Part shown: positions 8,714 to 14,864 of the stretch, in pieces
How positions within the stretch are numbered: the first letter of the stretch is position 1
Layout of the letters: the number at the start of each line of letters is the position of its first letter
Assembly (NCBI GenBank): GCA_016748015.1
Contig: JAAOMT010000664.1
Span: forward strand, 85,286 to 100,149
Direction of reading: 5' to 3'
DNA length: 14,864 nt
From: Geosiphon pyriformis
Taxonomy: Eukaryota; Glomeromycota; Glomeromycetes; Archaeosporales; Geosiphonaceae
Position numbers and translations under genes: made by a program
Notes under the pieces: model-generated
Databases searched by the model: none
Told to the model about the DNA's origin: nothing
What the model saw: the letters and a program-made list of their open reading frames with translations, nothing else

Positions 8714-11344
8714 TTTGTTTTATATTTTTGTTATTAAATATTAAAATTATAATATTAAAAAATTGTCTGATAAAAAATACAAAAATAAATATAATATTAA
8801 ATTTATAAAAAGTTAAATAACTTATTAAAAAAGTAAAAAACATCTAAATAAATTTGTTAAAACATAAAAAAAGTTATATACCAAGTATTAAAAGCCATTA
8901 AAGTATTAAATTTTGTTTTTTATACAAAAAACTCAACTAAAAATTTTTAAATTTACCAAAAATTTTAAAAAATTTTAAGATATAATAGTATTAAATTACA
9001 AAAAATTACCAATAAATTTATTTGTAATACTTAATATTTTTTGTAAAATATAATTTACAGAAAACATAATATTATTAATAATAATTAATAAAGTGATAAA
9101 ATAAAATATATAAAAACAAATTACTTTTTATTTATAAAGTTTTATCTAAATATTTTAAAAAAAATTTAAAATTATTATAAAATTATATTTAAATTAAATT
9201 AGTTTTTAATTTTTGTATTTATAAATTTATTTTATTTTATTTAATAAACAAAATCCAATTATTATCTAATACAATACAATTGTTTAAAGTTCTAAATTAA
9301 AAATAATTTATGTACTTGTTATATATAACCAGTTACTTCATTAGTTAAGACATTATTATAAGATTATATTAACAAAAACAACATTGATTGTATTAATAAA
9401 AAACAAATAACTAAATTTTAATTTAAAATAAATAACTTGATTTTTAATTATCTTTAGTAAACAGATAACTTTATAAGACATTATAGCGAAAAAATTTATC
9501 ATATAAAAACTATTTGTATTTTTACTACTTAATAAGCTTTTATATTCTAATTTTACTTATAATTTTAAATTTAATAATTAAATACAGTTTTTATAACTAA
9601 TAATATAGTTATATATAAAATAATTAAAACAAATATAATATTTTTAATGTTATCAAAAACTATATTGATATTTACTATTTAATTATTAAAAATAAAAATT
9701 TTATATAAAAATAAATACAAATTAGTATCTGTATAACAAAAAACCAAAAACTGAAATATTACAAATAATACCAATTTTTTATTAATAAACAAATTATTTA
9801 TTTAACAATTCTCAATAAATAATAGTGTTTAAATAATAAATAAAGATATAATTCAAAATTCTATTTTTTATAGCATATTATTTATAAATATTTTTAAAAT
9901 ATTTTAAAAACAAAAAAAATTTTAAATTAATAAACAAAATTTTTATTAAGAATTTAAACAATATTTAAATAATATTAATTTTATAATTTTATAATTATCA
10001 TAATAAAAATACACTAATAAATCAAAAAATACATTTTAAAAAAAATTTATTAATTTTTAAAAATATAAAAAACAATATTTAATTACTATTATTCTAAAAA
10101 AAACAATAAATACTTTTATTTAAAAATTAGTTTTATTATTATATATTAAAAAGATAATTTAATTTTAATAAATAAATTAAATTAGTAAAAATTTAATATA
10201 TAAGAGATTAGTCTTATAAATATTTTAGTTACTATTCTTTTTAAAAGTAATAAAAAAATCTGAAAGTAAATGAATATTTTATATTATTAATAAAAGATAA
10301 CAATTAATATAATTTTATGTTTTATATTAATATTCTTATATTAGATATTAATTGTATTTTTAGTAAATATTTATTTAATATACTTTACAAAAACTAATAA
10401 TTATACAAATTAAAAAAAAAAAGAAAAAAAATAGCAAAAAATAACAAAAAATTGATATTATTTTATTAATTTAAATATAGATTTAAGTATAAATAATTTT
10501 TTTATAGTTTTAAAAATTATTAAATAAAAAAAAACAACATATAAATTTGGTTAAATAATATAAAAATACAATATAAATAATTTTATATTTTTTTTTAAAT
10601 ACTATAAATTTATAATATTAAAGTTTAATAATTAAACCAATTAATTAATAACTTTAAACTCATATTTTTACAAAATTTAATAATTTAAACAGTATTATTT
10701 GCTTATAAAATTAATTTAATATTATTAAACAAAATATTTATTACTTATTTAAAATGCTTTAATTAAAGTCTTAAACAAATACAAACAATTGAATTTAATT
10801 ATTATATTATACTTTAATAATTTTTAAAAAAGGTATTATATTGGCCAAAAATTTTAATTAACTAAACAAAATATAAATTACATATAAGTTATTAATTTAA
10901 TAATTAACAAAATATCTAATTTAAATACTAAATTAAAATAATTTAACAAATTTATTATGCAAAAATTAAAAAATATTTAACTAATAATTAAACTATTAAT
11001 TATTTTAATAAAATAAAAATAATTAAAACAATTTTTTTTTTAATTTAAATATATTAACAAAATTAATCTTAACAATAACAATAAAACAATTATATTTGCA
11101 ATTTATTATTACAAATAAAATTATATTAAATTAAATTATAAATTATAATTAAAAAACTAAAAACAAAAAATTAACAACAAAATTTAATTAATAAATATTA
11201 AACTTTGATTTTTTTTTAATTTATTGTTTAATGAGTGCAATTCAAAAGCTACCTAGCATAATACATCAAACTAAGTGATTTAATTTAGGTGCTAATCATG
11301 TGTTTTCTATATGTAACTAGTCATTTGAATCAATCAAAAACACA

Positions 11345-12804
11345 CTATATTGAAGCTTTAAAAGAAAACTTACCCAAAGAAAGCATCTTCTAAACAATAC
11401 TAAACAAAGTAATACTATTAAGAACCAATTCAACCAGTTATTTAGCTGTTTTCAAGAGATCAGTTTTGATATAAACAGATTCATAAGTCCAAAGAGACAT
11501 CAAGTTAGAAAATATATTATTATCTACACCAATTAGATATTCCAAATTACCAGACATATTAATATCTTTCATGCAGCATTTTTTTTTCAAAAAGATTATC
11601 TCTCTTTTCAGTTTATCAACAATCTTATTAAAGAAATCTATATGCACCAAAACTTCATTGATCCTAAGACCAAGAGCATTACTTGAAACCAAATTATCAT
11701 TAATAAACTGTTCAAAAATTGTAACCAAAGAACCAATAGGCTTAACAATAGACTCAACCAAAGCAAAAAACTTAGTTAAATCAAATTCCAAAGAAGACAA
11801 TCAAAACAGCACTAAAAGATTACCAACAACAATTGGAGAAAAAGCAAAAAGTAACAGAGGTAGAAACCCAGAGGAGCTCAAGAGAGTAAAAGTCTTAACA
11901 TAAAACTTAGAACCAATAAAATGTGGTGTAAACATCTTGAGAAACTTGGAAAAGAGAAGTAGAGAAACTTTATAGTCCACAGCCAGATGATTTAATTCTT
12001 GATACTTGAAACAATGATAACAACCAGGAGTTTCTCACCAAATATGGCATTTCTTCAATGTATCAGTTTTGACAATAGCAAAATTTAAATTAGCTTGGAA
12101 ACCAAATATAACCAGAGCAAACTGAAAATGATGACCAAATTTAAAAGAACAAGAGATAAAACATGTTTGACTACTAACTTAAGAAATCATATCACTAATT
12201 TCAAAAGCTGTGTATTTAAAAAGAAGATTGACCAACTTGGCCTTAAACTTATTATGAAACAAAATAGTCTTATTTTGATTCATTAGAAGGAGGATTTTAA
12301 CACTATCTTTGCCCACCAAGACTGACCAATAATTCAAAACAGATATAGCAGAGTTCAACTTCTCAAAATAAACTACTATATACTATCAAATGCCAGCAGG
12401 CTTCAGTACAATACAAGCAACACTACCAAATACATTGAAAGCTGTCTTAATTTTAGTAGCAGACATATCTAAGAGCACATCATGCAGTGCAATAGCAGCA
12501 AAAGAAGAACCAGACTCAGAAACCATCAAAGACTTGGTAATTTTAAGAGTGGCCAAATGTACAAAACATGTAGGCTCAACCAAAAATGCAGTTTCTAAAG
12601 ACACTTGAGAAGCAAACTCTACACAAAACAGCTTCACATTGTCTTTTAATACTGATTTTGCATTCAAAAACCATGTATTGACTAAAAAACAGCCTTAATA
12701 TGAACCAATTTAATTTTAAAAGTAGCACTAAGCATTAAGTAAAGACCACTGTTACAGATGATTATTTGGGTCTCAAAGCAAATAACAAATCCATAACTTG
12801 GTGC
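11345..12804 (-). pseudogene. Decayed retroelement-associated protein with a broken CCHC zinc knuckle
   Basis: On the minus strand one frame stays readable from 12667 to a stop at 11345 (about 440 codons), broken by seven internal stops. The frame continues upstream (12804-12670) after a one-base shift in a T run near 12672 and carries another stop there. From memory, the segments (for example SLEFDLTKFFALVESIVKP and LNYWSVLVGKDSV) belong to a high-copy Rhizophagus hypothetical-protein family linked to reverse-transcriptase repeats, probably a LINE ORF1-like nucleic-acid binder. At 12013-11972 lies a zinc-knuckle outline, C-x2-Y-x4-H-x4-Y, in which two Cys ligands have become Tyr (TGT to TAT). 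A helical, heptad-like segment lies near the C-terminus (11790-11570). It cannot make protein. Family assignment is recall, not a search. Decay and frame are directly seen. Confidence 0.75.
11972..12013 (-). other. Remnant CCHC zinc-knuckle motif inside the pseudogene
   Basis: Fourteen codons read C-F-K-Y-Q-E-L-N-H-L-A-V-D-Y. The spacing is that of a retroviral-type zinc knuckle (C-x2-C-x4-H-x4-C), with positions 2 and 4 changed to Tyr. Each change needs only one G to A. Confidence 0.6.
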
Positions 12805-13080
12805 TTAATTGGTACTCTGGCATAGATATCTGAAGGTTTTATTGATCTGAAGATTTGTGGTAAAGTCCTTTGTATGATAAACAGAGATTTAGCAATTGTT
12901 TTCAATAGCCTTCTGAAATTGCAATTCCGTCAAATTTTTTTCTCAGCATGGTGGCCAGTAATTCTCCTGGTAAGCTATTCTCAAATCTATGAGTGTTTTA
13001 CCCTTGTTTCACAGGTTTTTTACCAGTCACTATGATGTCTGTATCTTAGTGCTTAATTCTTAATCAATTTAGTAAAATTA

Positions 13081-13136
13081 CAGAAATAACAAAAGAAATA
13101 AAATAAAAGAAAATAAAATAAAAAAATAACAAAAGC
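13081..13136. repeat. A-rich low-complexity tract
   Basis: Units of AAATAA, AAAAGA and AATAAAA. It might be an eroded poly(A) end of a plus-strand element, but no element end is visible. Confidence 0.6.
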
Positions 13137-13206
13137 AATTGCAAATTAATATCCTGCCAATAGCCATGATCAAGAGCTATTATTCCAGTATGATTAAGTA
13201 TCAATT

Positions 13207-13231
13207 ACTATCAACATGAAGTGTTGATAGT
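13207..13231. repeat. Perfect 10-bp inverted repeat with 5-nt loop
   Basis: ACTATCAACA, loop TGAAG, TGTTGATAGT. The right arm starts with TG and continues TGTTGATAGTGGGAG, which resembles the start of a Copia-type LTR. The left arm ends in CA. A simple hairpin or two abutting element ends would both explain it. Confidence 0.7.
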
Positions 13232-13390
13232 GGGAGTAGATTTGAGATAGAGAATAATTATTTATTGATATTTGTGGATGGGAAGATCACTTAGATAAAA
13301 TCTAAACTGAAAGGTTTGTCTTTTCTATTTCTAATGCTACCATTATATATACATAATTTGGGTTCTATGAGATCACTCACATTTTTAAAT

Positions 13391-13525
13391 GATGTGCTAT
13401 AATTTCTTAAGCAATGCTCACATTGCTTAGCAATGTGTCATATTTTCTTGACATTGTTCTATATTGCTGAGTAATGTGCTGTGATTTTTGATATTGCTCT
13501 ATATTGCTAAGCAATGTGCTGTTAC
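13391..13525. repeat. Degenerate tandem repeat, unit about 41 nt, roughly 3.5 copies
   Basis: Units start at 13422, 13463 and 13503, with a partial unit at 13391-13421. Each full unit begins with ATTGCTnAGCAATGTGCTGT or a near variant, so the palindrome ATTGCTnAGCAAT recurs at a regular phase, and ends with GATATTGCTCTAT-like sequence. Confidence 0.75.
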
Positions 13526-13736
13526 TAGACAAAATTAGAGATATCATTTAGCATGAAACTATCTCATAATTCCTATCATTAATTAGCATATATTATCATT
13601 TCAAATTATCACTTATTATATTAGCAAAAAATGTCCAAAATTATCATTTAATTAATAACCCAAATTGTACACAACACAAATGTAACCTAATTGCAATGAT
13701 CAATCATGCAATACCCCGAACTATGTAACATTCAAA

Positions 13737-13858
13737 AGTTCGCCGAAATTCATAGAAATTTGCCGAAATAATTGATAGTTCACTGAAATATTTAATAGTT
13801 CGCAGAAATAACTTGTAATTCGCTGAAATGTATCTTTAGTTCAGCAAAATTGTAGAAA
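13737..13858 (+). repeat. Six tandem copies of a 20-nt unit upstream of a TATA box
   Basis: Units begin at 13737, 13757, 13777, 13797, 13817 and 13838. Four are exactly 20 nt and the last two are 21. The consensus core is AGTTCGCNGAAAT followed by a variable seven bases. The first 13 bases are conserved and the tail is not, which suggests that the core is what matters. The position just upstream of TATAAAAG suggests an enhancer-type array in the LTR promoter. Confidence 0.85.
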
Positions 13859-13900
13859 ATAGCAAAGTTCAAGTTCATAGAATAGTGTTACAACAAGTTG

Positions 13901-13908
13901 TATAAAAG
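13901..13908 (+). promoter_or_regulatory. TATA box (TATAAAAG)
   Basis: A good TATA match about 43 nt downstream of the 20-nt repeat array and about 230 nt upstream of AATAAA. It is the expected position for the U3/R promoter of the LTR. Transcription would be expected to start near 13930. Confidence 0.5.
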
Positions 13909-14133
13909 AAGAGCTTCTCTCTTCGAGAAAATGTATCTTACTTTAGATTTATCTCTTAAAACCATTCCTATACACACAAAAAGAAATAAATATCAAATAA
14001 TTCGAAAAACCAAATTCTTTAATTATTGTACTTGGAAAATCCCCAAAACCCAACTAACATTTTCAAAATTGATTAGCTACCAATTTCAGTAAACTGTTAG
14101 TGACTCCAGGCCTGGATAGAAAACGTTTTCCTT

Positions 14134-14139
14134 AATAAA
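14134..14139 (+). terminator. Polyadenylation signal AATAAA within the LTR
   Basis: AATAAA is followed by a T-rich stretch (14144-14190). In the LTR model it defines the 3' end of R. Confidence 0.4.
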
Positions 14140-14205
14140 ATTCCTATTTCTTTTTACATTTCTTTTATTTTTTTCTTTTATTATTATAATCATTAGGGTA
14201 GCCTA

Positions 14206-14332
14206 CAGACAAAATTCCTGTAGAAGAGTTGACTTTCACAGCAAAGTAACTACATTTTTAGTGAGCTTTCAGACAAGCAATTCCTGGGAAAGAGTTGACG
14301 TTTACTACAACATAACTACATAAAGTAACTGG
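14206..14332. repeat. Two imperfect direct copies of a 63-64-nt unit
   Basis: Copy 1 is 14206-14269 and copy 2 is 14270-14332. Both start CAGACAA, share AATTCCTG, AAGAGTTGAC and TAACTACAT in the same order, and abut exactly. They lie in the presumed U5 part of the LTR. Confidence 0.7.
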
Positions 14333-14499
14333 CAAAGAATTGGCCATTCCACTTATAAGCCCAGCAGTTCAAATTATAGGAGATAATTTGAAGATAAATT
14401 CAGTTACTGGAGGTTCAACCACATCCAGAAAACGTAAATTCACAGCAAATAAGTATCAACAACATTACAGAAAAGAGACCAAAAACCTCCGGTAACATT

Positions 14500-14515
14500 T
14501 GGTGCTCTCCCATGG
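14500..14515 (+). promoter_or_regulatory. Primer-binding-site-like motif
   Basis: TGGTGCTCTCCCATGG starts two bases after the LTR-terminal CA. TGG is the complement of the tRNA CCA end, so reverse transcription could be primed here. The matching tRNA could not be identified from the sequence alone. Confidence 0.45.
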
Positions 14516-14542
14516 AAACAACACAGCAAAAACAACTTCAAA

Positions 14543-14864
14543 GTGGCGACCACACCAGACACAACAATTCTAAAGTATTACCAACCAATTTACACCCACT
14601 GCAAGCAAAGATTCAACATTCCAGACGGAATTGAAGTTGTCAAGAAATCAGTATACCAATACATTGAAAACCGCATCAACAATTATCTTTTTGGAAATTA
14701 CAATATCTCAAAAGTTAGAAGCAACCTTTACAATAATTTAGCACACTATTTACAGTTGGGAACTGAAGACCTTAATAGTGAAACACTTGCCACTTACTTT
14801 CACGAACTTAATTTTAACATTATCAAATACTGTGAAGAAACATATCCAGTACAGTCTCAATACA
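14543..14864 (+). CDS. Gag-like open frame of the LTR element, 3' end outside window
   Basis: The frame is open from a TAA at 14450 to the window edge. The part after the primer-binding-site motif has 107 full codons from 14543. The product is hydrophilic and helix-rich, with regular Tyr, Asn and Leu (for example YYQPIYTHCKQRF and NNLAHYLQLGTEDLNSETL), and resembles a capsid-type domain more than an enzyme. There is no ATG anywhere in this frame in the window. The likeliest start is the GTG at 14543 (GTGGCGACC), which would be one base away from an ATG in good context. The ATG at 14513 is in another frame and stops after 34 codons. So the copy may be inactive, or may use a non-AUG start or splicing. 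I infer gag from position after the putative LTR and primer-binding site, not from a recognised domain. Confidence 0.5.
   Translation, partial: MATTPDTTILKYYQPIYTHCKQRFNIPDGIEVVKKSVYQYIENRINNYLFGNYNISKVRSNLYNNLAHYLQLGTEDLNSETLATYFHELNFNIIKYCEETYPVQSQY

Larger units (their letters stand above)
7950..11230. other. Extremely AT-rich, gene-free block of about 3.3 kb
   Basis: Hand counts of individual 60-base lines give about 5-7% G+C (lines 9901 and 10021) and 18% at most in a richer line (9301). No reading frame of 60 codons occurs between about 7050 and 11430. The block contains only simple repeats and random-looking A/T with scattered single C or G. The right edge is abrupt near 11230, where complex sequence resumes. 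The left edge is gradual between about 7700 and 8040. I see no tandem satellite structure. It may be an AT isochore formed by mutational decay of transposons. Confidence 0.8.
12805..13706. other. Repeat-derived DNA between the relic and the LTR; no gene
   Basis: No coding frame is credible. The stretch holds an A-rich low-complexity tract (13081-13136), a perfect hairpin (13207-13231) and a 41-nt tandem repeat (13391-13525). A TATATA stretch near 13344 could be a relic promoter. Confidence 0.5.
13707..14497 (+). mobile_element. Putative 5' LTR of an LTR retrotransposon
   Basis: The right boundary is the better supported one. GGTAACA ends at 14497, followed by TT and then TGGTGCTCTCCC, the usual LTR-end, short spacer and primer-binding-site arrangement, and a gag-like frame follows at once. 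Inside are a TATA box at 13901, an AATAAA signal at 14134 and tandem repeats upstream of the TATA box, consistent with U3-R-U5 order on the plus strand. The left boundary is inferred. TGCAATACCCCG at 13707 resembles common Ty3/Gypsy LTR starts and gives a 791-bp LTR. TGTTAC at 13886 (612 bp) and at 13520 (978 bp) are exact inverted matches to the terminal GTAACA and remain alternatives. The 3' LTR lies outside the window, so the identity test cannot be made here. Confidence 0.6.

Noticed and set aside
7950-11230. Mitochondrial DNA insertion or a point centromere
   Set aside because: No mitochondrial gene, tRNA or intron motif is visible, and no centromere element or satellite period could be recognised. 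Composition alone cannot support either.
11571-12608. Plus-strand frames across the retroelement relic
   Set aside because: They are complements of the minus-strand relic, which holds the family-like sequence and zinc-knuckle remnant.
13391-13858. CRISPR-like array
   Set aside because: The repeats abut with no unique spacers, the context is eukaryotic, and no cas gene is present.
13898-14092. A 64-codon frame after the TATA box
   Set aside because: It starts at TTG upstream of the expected transcript start and lies inside the presumed R region. No domain is visible.
1-14864. A novel multi-gene defence or biosynthetic system
   Set aside because: Only one intact gene is supported. The rest is intergenic DNA and transposon-derived sequence, so a system claim would be unsupported.

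Overview
The window is nuclear DNA of a fungus, most likely an arbuscular mycorrhizal fungus (Glomeromycotina, Rhizophagus-like). The evidence is one intron-split MADS-box gene with short phase-0 GT-AG introns, very AT-rich intergenic DNA full of trinucleotide microsatellites, and a decayed minus-strand reading frame that I recognise from memory as a high-copy Rhizophagus repeat protein family. The species call is inference. There are no bacterial operons, CRISPR arrays, tRNAs or rRNAs.

Layout: (1) 1-173, minus strand: an internal exon of a gene running off the left edge, encoding a membrane-anchor-like segment. (2) 174-2075: intergenic DNA with a (TTA)n run, an (ATG)n run and one doubtful small reading frame. 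(3) 2076-3311, minus strand: a complete four-exon gene for an Mcm1/SRF-type MADS-box transcription factor of 274 residues. This is the one gene that can be called with high confidence. (4) 3312 to about 7950: long upstream DNA without a convincing gene, rich in AAT, TAG, GT and TTG microsatellites, with a few palindromes, an inverted repeat and one CArg-box match. (5) About 7950-11230: a block with almost no G or C and no reading frames. (6) 11345-12804, minus strand: a retroelement-associated protein relic with a broken zinc knuckle. It still reads in essentially one frame but carries seven internal stops, most of which look like C-to-T or G-to-A changes. (7) 12805-13706: repeat-derived DNA with a perfect 10-bp hairpin and a 41-nt tandem repeat. 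(8) 13707-14864, plus strand: the 5' end of an LTR retrotransposon. It has a putative LTR with six 20-nt repeats upstream of a TATA box, an AATAAA signal and a TG...CA boundary. A primer-binding-site-like TGG motif follows 2 bases after the boundary, and a gag-like open frame runs off the right edge.

In functional terms, one conserved regulatory gene sits at the left of a gene-poor, transposon-eroded compartment. The relic, the AT-rich block and the LTR element together look like a repeat-rich region shaped by insertion followed by GC-to-AT decay. I found no previously undescribed multi-gene system. The items most worth checking are the mutational decay and AT block, the tandem repeats in the LTR, and an AG|GTAAG junction inside intron 3 of the MADS gene.
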